Source: Magnolia sinica
Lineage: Eukaryota > Streptophyta > Magnoliopsida > Magnoliales > Magnoliaceae
Direction of reading: 5' to 3'
Assembly: GCF_029962835.1 (NCBI RefSeq)
Contig: NC_080588.1
Coordinates: forward strand, 65,248,001 to 65,312,000
DNA length: 64,000 nucleotides
The notes under the pieces: model-generated
Databases searched by the model: none
What the model was told of the DNA's origin: nothing
The model's input: the letters and a program-made list of their open reading frames with translations, nothing else
Shown: in pieces, positions 23,373 through 36,985 of the stretch
How the letters are laid out: each line of letters opens with the position of its first letter
How positions within the stretch are numbered: the first letter of the stretch is position 1
Translations under genes and position numbers: made by a program

Positions 23373-26300
23373 ATGGAGGGCTGGGATCCGAACACGAAGT
23401 CGACTCTGACTCAGATCCCGTTGCTCTCCACCAGAGCTGGCCCACGAGATGGGCCGGCGTGGACACAGCGTCTCAAAGAGGAGTACAAATCCCTCATCGC
23501 GTACACCTCCATGAACAAATCCAACGATAACGATTGGTTTCGGATATCGGCCGCCAACCCCGAGGGCACGCGGTGGACCGGCAGGTGCTGGTACGTCCAC
23601 AACCTCCTTAAATACGAATTCGACCTCCAATTCGACATCCCTGTCACCTACCCGGCAACCGCCCCCGAGATCGAGCTGCCCCAGCTTGATGGAAAGACCC
23701 ACAAGGTCAATTTGGTTATTTTTCACCTAATGCTTCCTCTCACCTTATTCTGATATGTTTATTTGATTTATTGTGTTTTTTTTTTTTTTTTTTTTTTTTC
23801 TAATTTTTCGATTTTTGTTTTTGGAGGTTTGCAGATGTATAGAGGAGGGAAGATTTGCTTGACGGTGCATTTCAAGCCATTGTGGGCGAAGAATTGGTAT
23901 GCTATTCTTGGTCTTTGGGTTTAAGGTTTTTAGGGTTTTGTGTTTTTTTTAGGAATCTTAGTGTTTGTGCTTTTTTCTTTGGATTTGAATTGGGTTTTGT
24001 GCTACACATGTTCTGGGGGTTGTAGAAAATGTAAATATCGGTTTGCATGCAGTTGATCCAATCAAAGCGGATCTTATTAGCCCAATCCATTTCGTTTTGA
24101 GTGGAAGGAAAGGGATTGGAGAAAGTACTGCTTTTTAATGTCTCTCGATAATTTTGGTTCAAATCTTTATCGAGATTCTATCCAGGCAAAAGAAAAAAAA
24201 GAAAAAAAAAAAAGACCCCGGGGTTCAACTCCTTTCCAAACAGACCCTCTATTCATTTATCCAGGTTTGTCTTTTAGAGTTTGAGAATCTGGAGTCTGTT
24301 AATTTCATTGATTAAAATTTTCCTGATAATTAAGTATTTCAAAGATTTAGGGTTTTCTTAGAAGAGATGCTCCTTTGTTTTCCCTCTCCATAATTTCATG
24401 CCTTGCAGCAATCTCCATGGCAAATGAGGTCCACCATTTTTGTGTGTGTGTGGTCCTGTGGCCCTTACTATGTTTTGCAAATGGACTGTCAAATGTTTCA
24501 ACTCTCTGTTTGGCTGCATCTGATTAATATTAGATGCATCTATAGAAAAAGTTAGAAGAAATAGTGTGCCAATCTCTTGATGGAAAATAAGCTACTTATC
24601 GAACTGGTGGTTTGACTCAAGCTACATGATGCATAGTTAGTGAAATGCCATATGGTAAAAAAAGATGGATAGATAGTACACAGCTATATTTCCCAAATTT
24701 AAAGTAATTCCTATTCATTCTATTGTAGCTGAGTGAATTGCTGGTTCAATGTTTCACATCTTGATGCAACTATGGGCAAAAAAAAGTGAGCACAACCATT
24801 CATCAGGCCTTTAGAGAGATTCAAATTAATTCTGATTGATTCGACTGTAGGTCTCTAGCTAATGCATCACATCTGTCGATCGTGTAGGCTGTGGGGTCCT
24901 CTTTTACCCCATTTTTTGGATTAGATCTTAATGCAAATCCCGAAAGGGGAAGCAAATAAATCAATAAGAAAAGAAAGAGATTGCGGGAAATACCCAACAA
25001 TCATTTAGCCGAATGCTAGAGATCACGAATGCAAGACCGTGAGAAAGCTCAACAATCCTCTAATCTTGACCTAGAGATTTGAAATAAAAATATGAAAGAA
25101 AGAGGAAATTTCCTAATCCAGAGATTTTGAAATAAAAGGAAAGTAGTGATGGGCTAAAAAGGGAAAGCGGTCATTTTCTTGTACACACGTGTGGAGCGTG
25201 CATGCCTTTTCTTCAAATCTTGATCAATCGGCTTGTGTGCCCATTTGGTTACATCAATTTCACTCGGCTTTGAAAGCAACTCGTCCTTGAGTTTAAATTG
25301 AATCATAATCTCCTGCAAAGATCCTCATTTGTAGCACATCTTCTTCAGCTTTGCTGGTAGTTGATGGTGGAGACCTACATGCCTAACGGCTAGCTGGTGC
25401 TTAATATGGTATTGAAACACGAACCATCTTTTCAAAGGCTTCTTGTTGGTCCTCCACATTCTAGACGTTGATTGTGGCCTCTTCGTCATAGTCTGCTTTC
25501 AATTTACATACCTTCATTAATGTTGAGATGGTACTATTGTGTTGACCTCTATGGAGTTTGCTAATATGACTGGAGCACTATCCATCTCTTTGACTATTGG
25601 ATCGTCCATATCTATTAAACTTTCAGTCTCTTCAATTGGATCATCCATCAAATGATCTTTGGTTTTACTTGAATTTCCTCTGATCTGGCCATTGATCTAT
25701 CAACCAATCCAAAGAGGGATTTCTTTTGGGTTGCCACACTATCTATAATCGCATCATTCCTTGGAATGCTAAATAAAATGGATTGAAGCCCATAAAATTT
25801 TTCCCGTTCAATTAAGGGCTCAAAGTAAGCTCTCACAAACTCCTTGAGTTCCTTGAAGTCATCTGCAATATCTTCCTTGAATGCTTTTATCTCATTCTTG
25901 GCCTCCTGCAATTTCTCCTTCGACCTCTTTTGAATATTCTTAGGCTTCAGTGATATTTCCGTGCAATGAGATGCTTTTGAGTAGCCAAAATGTAGTTGTC
26001 GTTGCTCATAATATCTGGAGGGCCATTGAAAAGAATCTCTAGAAGATCCATATGAAGATGGGTGAGACTCGAGACGATAGGGGTGATAATCGTGATGGTC
26101 AGAAGGAGTCGGATAAGAAGAATGAGAAAGATATGGACAGGTAGGAAAGTCTAGATGGGGATAATTGTACGAGGCGTATGGACATCTTCCTATCCATGAT
26201 ATCTCCAAACAAGAACATAGGCTGGCTATAGGCTTGGATTCTAGATCTATGGTTGTGTTTTTTTTGTTTTTTTGGCAAGGAAAAGAGGAAGGGCAAGGAA

Positions 26301-29300
26301 TTGATGGGTGTGGGATAGGGTATAGGTTGTTTACTAGTGGAATTTGGGACAAAGATAAGGTGACAATTTAGGTGAGATGGATGTGGAGACAAAAATTGAG
26401 GAAAAGAAGAAGATGGAGAAAAGTGAAAGAGAAAAGAGGAGAAATCCCAAGAGCAGAACTTTGATATCAATTTAATGCAAACCTTAAAAGTGGTAGCAAA
26501 TAAATCAATAATGAAAGAAAGAGATTGCGGGAAAGACCCAACAATCCTCTAGCCGAATGCTAGAGATCACGAATGCAAGACCGAGCAAGCTCAACAGTCC
26601 TCTAGTCTTGAACTAGAGATTACTTTCCCTCCCTTCAACAGCTACCGTAAAGAAAGAAAAAAAAAGACAGAGAGAATCCCATAAAGAAAATGTCATTCAA
26701 CTTGTCTTATTCTATAGGTCTTATATATAATCAAACTTTACAATCTGTAATAAAAGCTGTGGAATCTAAAGATAGAATTCCTAGCTAGCCAATATATGAG
26801 AAAATAAGAAATCACCTAAATACCAGAGCATTTTAATTGAGAAAGCTCCTAAATAAGAAGCTACTTAAATAAGAAAAATATAAAATTACTCATTGCCTAA
26901 TATAAAGATATGAAAGAAAGAAAATTTCGTAATCTAGAGATTTGAAAGAAAAAGAAAGTAGCGATGGGCTGAAAAGGGAAAGTGATCCTTGTACACATGT
27001 GGAGTGTGCACGTGTGAGATGGGGGCCTTTTCTTCAAATCTTGATCAATTGGCTTGTGTGGCCATTTGGTTACATCAGATTTGGTCCTCCATCACTTTGT
27101 TAATTAGTCTCTAAAATTCTCGAGGTACAAGTGCATCATTACTTCCAATCCAATGTTCTCACAAGGATGGGTGGAGAGCATGGAGCTTGAGTGGCTTGCT
27201 CACACACTATATCCAACTGAAACAAGATTTGCTAATTACCTTAAACTAAGTTCAAGGCTATCAAATACAATCTTCCAACTTTCCACATATCTGTGCTTTC
27301 CTTGTCTAGTTATATGTGGAAGTTGGTCTCTCGCTTCATATGTTATTTCAAGGTTTAAGAAGCATTGTTCGTCTTTGGTTTTTCCATTTCTTGTTTGATT
27401 TGAGTTCAATTTGGGTTTTTTTCCCCCATATTTTTATTTTTCGATTCATACTTTGTATTTTTTAAGCGATTTTCCTTAATTATTTTAATTTTTTGCTTGC
27501 GAATGCATGGATTCAAGCAATAGGGTAGGAAGAAAGATCTACAAGCTTGACATGGAGACAGTGTGCGACCACGTTGACGTGAAGTTTCTCAACTATATGC
27601 TGGATAGGATGGGATGTTGTGCAGTTTGGAGATGGATCTAGGAATTTGTAAGTTCAGCTAGATATTCTTTGTGGGTGAATGGATCCGGGGGCTGCAGAAA
27701 CTCTTAGGAGGTTGCTGTAGAAAGCAAGAGTAATGGGCTTGATTTGCAGTTTTAAGGTGGAAAGTGTGAGATTTCAGTTTTCCTATCACTAGTTTGCTGA
27801 TGACACCTTGTTATTCTGTGATGCTAAAGAGTTGCAAGTGGACAAGCCAAGGAAGTCTTTTTGTTTGAGGTGGTTTCTGGTCCGAACATCAACATCCATA
27901 AGAGTAAGATTGTGGTAGTTAGGTTGGAACCTGTGGAGGTGGATTGATTTTCCTGGGCATTTAGCTGTAAGCCGGCTTGTCTTCCTTCTTACTTGGGCCT
28001 TCTGCTATGAATTGTCAAGCCAACGAAACACTTGTGGGACAATTATTGACAGAATCGAATTAAAGCTCTCCAGTTGGAAGTGGAGATACTTGTCATTGGG
28101 TGGCAGAATCACACTTATTAAGGCAGCCATGCCCAATATGCCACTGTTGTACATGCTATTATTCCAGTCTATGCCACTGTTCTGCATGTCATTTGTCCAG
28201 TGTCCAGCTTCAATCTTAGCACGTTGGAAAAGCTTCGTAGAAATTCTCTGGAAAGGGACAAGATGAGCATAGAGTTCACCTCGTGAATTGGAGTATGCAG
28301 GCCCACAGTGAAGGAGGGCAAGTATTGGGGATTTGAAATCTATGAATGCAGGCCCACCAATGCATTGGGAAAGTGGTTATGGTCCTTCTGGATCTTTGGA
28401 ATGAAAGGTGACAGTTTATAGAAGCAGATTATTTCCTGTAAATAAGGGTTAGAGAGGGGAGGGTGAAGCCTCTTTAGTACCCCAAAAGGCCATCTTCAGA
28501 GTTGTGGATATGTTCAAGAAAGAAACTTCATATACGGTTGGTAATGGAACCCACACCTGGTTTTGGGAGGATGTTTGGTGTGCTGATAGGCTCAGAGATG
28601 GTAAGCTCTCAGTGCTTCGATTTATTATGCGGTCATGTGGTTTAGGCTCCACCTTGTCACAGGAATCCTGATGAGTTTAGAGTTGGAGAAATGGTGGGTT
28701 TGCTGACGTTATTGCAGCTGTTCCCCCGCCACGCTTGAAAGTGATAGATGAGTTCGGAGATTGGAAATCTAAGGCAGATTCTTGTTCCTCTCCACGGGAA
28801 TCTTCTGTGCCAATGGAGTTCATTGGGTCTTTCCTAATGTAGACAATTGGCAAGTTAAATGGTGATCAAATGCATGCATTTTTTATGTCTTCGGGATGCT
28901 GAATCGGAGGATAATCTCTTTACACTTTCCCCTTTGCTATGGCTGTCAGAGGGCTTCTTCAACCTATTTCACTGTTGCTGGGTGGTGCCATAGTCGATTA
29001 GGTCTTTTTTCTTCCCATGTCATGGGGAGGAGTGGGCCCCAAAGGGAGAATTCTTGCAAGCTTGTGGTCAATTTGGGTAGAGCGTAATAATTGATGTTTT
29101 AGAAACTGATCCCGAAACCCTGATGAGGTGTTTAGGAAGGCAAAGGTGGAAGTAGTTTCTTGGGCAGTTTGCTGGTGTATTTTTTGAGAATGTCAATTCC
29201 TTTCAGTTAGTTTCCAGCCGTTTCCTTTTAATCTGTAGAGCTTTGATTTCTCGTCTCCGCTCTTCTGCTTCTAATAATATTTTCAGTTCCTGTTTCATTT

Positions 29301-29932
29301 TCTTTCTGCCAGAATCAAATACAATTTTTGTGTGCAAGCAACTTAATTTTATCGGAACTAAAACAAACCAATACAAAAGCTAAGACAGACCCCAGCACTA
29401 GCAATATTGCCTAAACAACAGCAGCTCTGCCTAGTGACTAAATGAATAGTTTAATCAAGAAGCAGAGAACTGAAGAAAAAGCAGCCAGCTATATATAAAT
29501 AAATTTCAAAAAAAAAAAAAAGAGGAAAGAAAGAGAAAGAAAACAACCATAGGATGGCACCCCAGTGTCACCTAGCCACCAGGATCAGACTCCAATCCTT
29601 GCTGATCTCTGCTACCAATTCCCCACTGCGAACCTCGTGATTCGTTGCCAGAATCAAACACATGGTATGGCATCACATGTTTCACACAATAGTAATGTAG
29701 GTACGGATGTTTGTGGGGCAGAATGATGTTGGCAAGTTTTGATTTTTGTTATCCTTTAGGATTATCATTATTCTTAATTATGGTTTGGTTTGGTTTATGC
29801 AGCCCCAGATTCGGAATTGCCCATGCTCTTTGCTTGGGTCTTGCTCCATGGCTAGCTGCAGAGGTGCCTATTCTTGTGGATTCAGGCATGGTGAAACACA
29901 AAGATGATGCAACCTCATCAGTCGAATCTTAG
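23373..29932 (+). CDS. UFC1: UFM1-conjugating enzyme (E2) UFC1
   Basis: UFC1 accepts UFM1 from the E1 UBA5 as a thioester and passes it, with the E3 UFL1, to substrates such as ribosomal protein uL24 at the ER. Three exons are complete: 23373-23705, 23835-23896 and 29803-29932 (TAG). They give 174 residues, near the usual length for plants. The catalytic Cys is residue 119 in [10 protein letters not shown] (exon 2), and the family motifs [38 protein letters not shown] and GLAPWLAAE are all present. Introns are GT-AG; the first donor, GTCAAT, is weak. Intron 1 has a 20-plus T run. Intron 2 (5.9 kb) carries an LTR element and an L1 remnant. The start chosen is the only ATG giving the family N-terminus. 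The frame is open upstream without a family match. A likely poly(A) signal is at 30011. Confidence 0.96.
23897..24928. other. UFC1 intron 2, 5' segment without elements
   Basis: AT-rich intron sequence with poly-A/poly-T runs. No exon or bounded transposon was recognised. Confidence 0.5.
24929..27077 (-). mobile_element. Small LTR retroelement (LARD/TRIM-like) in UFC1 intron 2
   Basis: The LTRs are 24929-25256 (328 bp) and 26473-27077 (605 bp; it contains about 250 bp absent from the other). On the minus strand they start TGATGTAACC and end TTGCATTA. Flanks GATCT (24924-24928) and GATTT (27078-27082) are a likely 5-bp target duplication with one change. Beside the right LTR, TTGATATCAAAGTTCTG on the minus strand resembles a tRNA-Met primer-binding site. 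Beside the left LTR, minus-strand sequence AAGGACGAGTTGCTTTC recalls the end of plant Ty3/Gypsy internal regions. No gag-pol domain was recognised. The internal region has an open frame of about 234 codons (25648-26352, minus) that ends in a charged, coiled-coil-like stretch. It appears non-autonomous. Confidence 0.7.
27540..29300 (+). mobile_element. L1-type LINE remnant in UFC1 intron 2
   Basis: Plus-strand pieces match an L1 reverse transcriptase in order: [16 protein letters not shown] (about 27570), [11 protein letters not shown] (about 27793, catalytic FADD retained), and [20 protein letters not shown] (28065). The post-RT zinc-finger-like region follows, including [12 protein letters not shown] (28227-28265). 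It is 5'-truncated and has frame breaks. It lies in the sense direction of UFC1 and only 500 bp from exon 3. Confidence 0.75.
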
Positions 29933-30010
29933 TACAGTTTTTTTTTATTATTTAAAATAATTGTAAGACCATTTACTAATGTCTTGTAATTTTAGGACTT
30001 CGGATGGACA

Positions 30011-30016
30011 AATAAA
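30011..30016 (+). terminator. Candidate poly(A) signal of UFC1
   Basis: AATAAA, 79 bp after the UFC1 stop codon. The role is inferred from position. Confidence 0.5.
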
Positions 30017-31357
30017 TTTGAGAGGCATTGAACAGTTATTTTTCTTGCAACTGTACCTTACACTGTCTAAAATGCATGTTATCTTGAAAGTCTGTGGAAC
30101 CTTGAAGTTATGTTACTGAGGTTTGGCAAGGATATGATACATTAAAAAAAAATCTCTCTCAAAAAAGAAAAAGAGATACCGTTACATAAAAAATTGTCAT
30201 CATTGGTGTAGTTGTGATGTCTGGCAGGCAGGGCCGGCAATACAGGGGCCAACGTCATTGCTTCAGGTCACCATGTTTTAGTATATTTTTCTTTTCGAAG
30301 CTATATCTACAACTGCTGTTTTGATTCCTGTTTGTTTGACATTGACTTTTATCAAAGAGACAAGGGGTGCAATCATCAGCTCAAATGAATGCTGCGCTTG
30401 GCACGTCAAGCTCTTCAGATGCTTATCAAAGCAATTGGTAGTAAAATTCCAGAGGCATGCTGCTGACTCTACATGTTTCCATGTGCCAAGCCAGCATGTG
30501 TTAAACATCTGAGCTACACGCTATATGTACGCCCCACCCTGTGATGTGACCTGGCCCAAAAATGAGGCCATGCACTCATTAGCTCCGAGCATCTGTGCAA
30601 TAATTTGATGGCTATAATAGCTTTGTTTCTTTTAACCCTCCATTTGTTTTTCTTTAAAACCATGGTCCGCATGAAGAGTAGACCAGATTGATTATTGGGC
30701 CAGCGGCACTTACACTCTGGCCCTAGCTATCTACTTACAACTTGGATGACCAACACACACCAGCTTGCATCTCCTGAGGGGAATGCCTGGGAGTACAAAG
30801 GCAACTTGAACCACGTGCAGTAATTGATTAGTTTGCATATTTTGGGTTGCTTCATCATCAACATCCTCTAAGCCTTGTTCCAACTAACTTGATGTTGGCT
30901 ACACAAATCCAGTTCTGCCATTCCACTCTGCCAAGGTATAAATACTTAAACAATGCTTTTCAAATCATTCTATCACATACCAGCAGGTGCAATATTCTTA
31001 AATCCAGATGTTTTGCTTTGCCTTTATTTCTTTTGCTTTTGCTTTTTTTTTTTTTCTTCTCTCTCCCTGTCATATATCAAAACTGCTGCTTGAGCCATTA
31101 GTAATATATCAATACAGAACTCCGTAGACTTTTGCCTTTCCTAGCTTTTGGGGGACAATTTCCTCTGTATCATGTACGTTAGACTTGATGATGAAGATAT
31201 TCAAAATTTTAAGGCCCTTCAATTGTTGTTATACAAGGTATCGTCTGGTCAAAGCATATCTTTCTCCTCTTGATCATCCTTGTTTCTATTTGAGAAACCA
31301 TTCTTCGGTTCCAATTGGCAGTATGCAATTCCTTTTCTGCCATCTGCATCTTGGGAT

Positions 31358-32502
31358 TGTTGATCAAATAATACAGAAATTATATTTTCTGTAAATATGT
31401 AAACCAAAAAAATATCAAAATTATCAAGATAGGCTGAAGCACGTATGAGAACATTGTCCTTAAATCGTTATTTGCCCATTGTCAATCAAATTGAGAATGC
31501 TGAAGGTTCTAGGCAAACAGCTTCTAAGATACGACGAGCCTGGTGTGGATCCGCGTTTAGCAAATAAGAGGATCCACTTATGGAACTCTATATACAAATT
31601 TTTGACAAATATCAAAAAGAAAAATCCCAAAATGAGAAAGAGAAATGGAAATGTTTAGACTACTGCACTAGTATGTTCTTGAGTTCTTCTGATTAAGGTT
31701 CAAATGAACTTTGCACCTTGCTGTCTTGTTGGAGTACACTGGTTTGTATGAGTATGAATTCGAGTGTGTTTGTGATGGTTTGCAAACCCATCCAGGCACT
31801 ATATATATAAGCTAGGATGGTTGACCGTTTTGGTCCAGGGCCATTAATCCACGTGATTGTTTCTAGCTGTTGGTGAGAAACTAGCTGTTATTGGCAGTTT
31901 CTGACCGTTATGTATGTGGTGTAACAGCTGCTGCATGCTGACCGTTTAGACTCATTGACTAGCCGTTTATAGCTGTTGGGCTAGCCACATGCAGCAGTTT
32001 TAGCATGGTCAGTTTTAATATGCATGAGGAGTTACACCTCACTCGAATGACTAGTTTTTTCAGCCTCTATATCAGTCACATGGGTCTCATTTAGACCTTT
32101 AGACTCATCCCAGCCACCCGTCCTATCTCTCTGTTGCACTTGTCTCGCATCGGTTCGCGTAAGGTTGTGAAGGAGCAACCCTCTGCGACACGATGCGCAT
32201 GTGCGAAGTGCGCCACTAGCACCTCTACAGCCACACTGCCTCACATACTCACGCCCTCGCACTGAGCCCGTTCCCGTGCCCGAGATCAAGCCCATGCTCG
32301 AGTGCGAGCGTGCGCGTGTTGTAGTGTGACTAAGCAATTAAAACATAAAAGTACTTCACCTTTCTCACATAAACCCCAATTTTTCCTTTCTCTTTTCTAA
32401 TGTGGGACTCTTCCCAAAACACCAAAAATGGATTTTTTACAAAACTTTTTACTATATATAAAAATTATTTAAAATATATTTTTAATTAACCTTTTTATAA
32501 CA
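31358..32502 (-). repeat. LTR of the copia element (left)
   Basis: A 1145-bp terminal repeat, the 3' LTR in the minus-strand orientation of the element. It is preceded by GGGAT. Confidence 0.92.
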
Positions 32503-35500
32503 ATCCCCCACGTGATTTTAAAATTTATTTTTTCATAAAAATATCTGCCAAAATATAAACAACTTATATGCATAAAGAAATATATTTTTCGATTTGAATC
32601 ATTCCTTATTGTAAGTATCTCAAAGCTCTATTGAAATTACTGGTAACCGCAATGTTGAATCAGTTATTCCTAAATAATAGAGTTGGAGAAATTACACACA
32701 TATTCACTTTTGTGTATATTAGAGTTCCCACAATCTTGCTCACCACAATTAATAGTCATGTGTTCATCATATTTCATGAACGATTCTGAGAGAAACTCCA
32801 ACTCTCATGAGAGACGACACCATCTCTATATCTACATAAGTAAAATCCTTCTAGTGTTTTCGTTACTATTAAGACACTTGTCCTTTAGACTGGATTTCAT
32901 TAAGAGTTCTAAGACTCGACCATCTTTCGTAATGCTCAGCACTTATCTATTATGGATGAGGTCATATATAATTTTAGTGCTAAAAACTTTCACATATCAA
33001 TAATTTGTTTTTACTCATTTAACCCAAAATTAGAAATTTTTTGATTTTAAGTTAGGTTACCATCACTGGTGGAACTTTAGTTGAAGAGTTTCAACTTCAT
33101 CCCTCTAAATGTTGCCTTTGCTACCTCTCTCGTTAGAGGTTTAGTAAAAGAGTTAGTTAGGTTATTACTTGATTTCACATAGGAAATTGTAATGATTTCA
33201 TCTTAAATTAATTGTCTCACATAATCATGTCGTAGACTTATATGTCTAGACTTTCCATTATAAGTGCCGTTATAGGCTCTAGCTAATGTGGCTTCACTCT
33301 CACAATGTGGTGACACAACCGGTATAAGGTTTATACGAAAATGAATTTCTAATAAAAAATCTTTTAGCCACTTGGCCTCTTTGCCCATTGCAGCTAAGGC
33401 TATAAATTTAGACTCCATAGTCGAGTGCGTTATGCAGATCTGTTTCTTAAATTCCCAAGATATAGCTGCACCTCATAGGGTGAATACCCACCTTAAAGTA
33501 GACTTGTTGTTCTTTGCACTCGATATCCAGTTCGCATCGGTATATCCTTTCAATACGGCCGGAAACTCTAAGTAAAGTAATTCTAAGTCTTTGGTTGTTT
33601 TTAAGTAACCAATGACTCTACTGATAGCATTCTAGTGTTACACACTGGGGTTATTAGTAAACCTATTAAGTTTACTTACGGCATATGTGATATCTGGTTT
33701 AGTGTATTGCATAGCATACATAAGACTTTTTATAGCACTCGCATAGTCTAGTTATCCAACTGCTCTTCCGTTATTCTCTTTCGACTTGATACTTAGATCA
33801 AAAGAGGTTTTTGCTTCTTTTATATTTAGATGGTTAAACTTATTTAGTATCTTCTCAATGTAATAAGATTGACACAAAGCATAACTCTCACTACGTTTTT
33901 TTTAACTTTGATACCTAGGATGATATCCACATGTCTAAGATCCTTCATTTTGAATACGGAAGATAAAAACTTCTTTGTTTCAATTACACATTCCATTTTA
34001 TTACTAATTATTAACATGTCATCAACATATAAACAAATAATAATTATACAGCTATCGTCAACTTTAGAATATATGCGTTTATCAGCTACATTATGTATAA
34101 AACCACGAGATAGTATTTTTGAATCAAGCTTCTCATACCACTGTTTTAGTACTTGTTTTAATTCATACAAAGATTTAATTAATTTACAAACTTTATTCTC
34201 ATTTTCTGGTAGAACGAAACATTCAGGTTGTTCTATGTATACTTCATTATTGAGGTTACCATTCAGGAATGTAGTCTTTACATCCATTTGGTGGATGTGA
34301 AGATGATGTATGGAAGCCAGCGCAAATAAAATCCTAATGGATGTTATTCTAGCTACAGGAGAATGTGTCAAAATAATCTATCCCTTATTTTTGTCTGAAA
34401 CCCCTAGCTACTAGTCCAGCTTTAAAGGTTTGGATAGTCCCATTAGTATAATATTTCTTTCTAAATACCCACTTACAATTTATGAGTTTAGAACCTAGAG
34501 ATAAGTTAACTAGTTCCCATGTTTGATTTGATATTATAAATTTCATTTCATCATTAATAGCTTCTTTTCGGAAAGCTAAGTCTCTAGAAGACATAGCATC
34601 ATTATATGTTTTAGGGTCATCTTTTATAGTAATTTCTATATGAATTTTTCTTATAACATTTTCTCTATCTCATTCTACAAGATGGAAAAAGATACGTTGA
34701 GAGTCTATATGGTCATCATCTAGACTCTTCTCTATTCTTATCTTTTGATTCTTACGAGGTTTGCTTGGAGCTTCCACTACCTGTGGAGCTATACTCACTG
34801 ATTCTCTATTAGGAGTTTGAACTTCATTATCCTTTGACTTTAAGGATAGTGAGTTCTTAAAGAACTCAACATCTCTTGATTTTATAATGGTGTTAGACTT
34901 TAGATCTAGGAGTCTATAAACTTTACTATTTTGTGCATACCCTACGAAGGCGCACTTAATAGCTCTGGGTCCTAACTTGGTTTCTTTTGGATTAGGAATT
35001 CTACAATATGCAAGACACCCTCACACTTTAAGATATCCTAAGTTAGGTTTTCTACATTTTCATGTTTCATATGGCGATATTTTATACTTCTTAGAGGAAA
35101 TTCTGTTTAATATGTGACATGCTGCAAGCAGTGCCTCACCCCATAGACTAAGTGGCAACTTTGCTCGTATTAGCATTAAGTTGACCATCTCTATTAACGT
35201 TCTATTTTTCCTTTCTGCTATACCATTCTGTTGCAATGTGTATGGTGAAGTACATTTTTGTATTAATCAATAATCTTCACAGAAGTTAACGAATTCATTT
35301 GAAAAGTATTCTCTTCCTCCGTCGATACGGAGAATCTTAATTTTCTTATTTAATTAATTTTCTACTTCTGCTTTATATACTTTAAAGATGTTTAATGCTT
35401 TGTCTTTACTCATTAACAGGTATACATACACATATCTAAAACAATCATCAATAAAGGTTATAAAATACCCTCTTTCTCCATGAGTAAGAATGTCGTTTAA

Positions 35501-36985
35501 CTTACAGATATCACTGTACACAAAATCCAATACTTGAGATGATCTCTTGACACTAGGAAAATGTTTCTTTGTCATTTTTGATTGTATGCCTACTTCACAT
35601 ATATCATTTTCATTATTTGTGTATGGGATTAAACTATTCTCAGTCATGAATTTTAAGGTATTATACCTATATGAGCTAGTCTATCATGTTATAGTTCAAC
35701 AGATTCAACCATATACGTAAAAGTGCTACTTTCGTTGAGAGAAAATTTAATCATACCATTATAAGCATATCCATTCTTTGATAGAATCAGTTTTCCTGAC
35801 TCGTACACAACCCTAATTCCTGGTTTACCCAGAAGATTCCCATAGACTAGGTTTCACCTCATGTCTGGGAGTGTAATACATTTGTCAGAATCACTTTCTT
35901 CTCAAAAGTAAACACCAGTTCAACGGTTCCTTTACCGACAACCTTCAATCGTACTTCATTACTTATTTAGACTTCTTAACCAATGGTCAATTCCTCATAG
36001 GTTTTGAAAGCTGATCCGTCGTAACAGATATGTACGGTAGCAGCAGTATCGTACCACCAACTGAAAACTTTTTCTTGAATTGTGTTCACTTCAGTGATCA
36101 TTGCCACTATATCGACTTCTACTACACTAGCTTTTTTTTTTTTTTATGTGCGATATCGGCAAACTCAAGCATAATGCCCGGTTTTTCCACAAACATGGCA
36201 ATGACCTTTGAATTTTCTGTTCTTCTTCTGAGTTTTCTTTAATTTCCATTTATTGAGTTTCAGGGAATCATCATTCTCGGGATTCTTGTTATTAATATTC
36301 TCTACTGCATGTACTTTGGACGAGGAATTCCTATTTTCATTTTTGTTTTACGGTTGCAAGATTCTTCCTCAATTCTTAGATGTTTCTGGATTTGTTTCAG
36401 TGTGTAATATTTAGTCTTATGCAACAACTTCTTTTTATAATCTTTCCACATTAGGGGTAACTTTGCGATAATAGCCCTGACTTGGAATGACTCAGGAAGA
36501 TCAATTTTAATGATCCTGATTTTATTTACAATTAGCTGCAATTCTTGGATTTAAAGCAGCAACGATTTATTATCTACCATGTTATAGTCGAAGTACCTGG
36601 CTATTTTGGTACCTTCTTCTTCAGCTTTGTATTTGAACTCGAGGGTGGTCTAAATTTCTTTTGAAGACGATGTTTGCGTGTACAGATCGTACGAACTGTC
36701 AGAGAGCGCATTTAAAATGTGTTTACGTTACAAGAGTTCATCTTCAGTTTGTTTGTTGCGAGCAACAATCACTTCAGGTATGTCCTCATCGGTAGCTTCA
36801 GACAGTAGTTGCAGACTTGGATATAGGATGTAAAAGATCCTTAAGGCCGTCAGAAGAAATTCGATCTTGTCTTGCCACTATGTAAAGTTGGTTCCATTGA
36901 ACCGATCAAGACGAATCAAATCCTGATTCATCAGTTTGATGGAAGATACGCTTTTGGCTTCCATCTCAAAATAACGCTTTAAGAT

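Noticed and set aside
23247-23726. 159-codon minus-strand open frame
   Set aside because: Antisense shadow of UFC1 exon 1.
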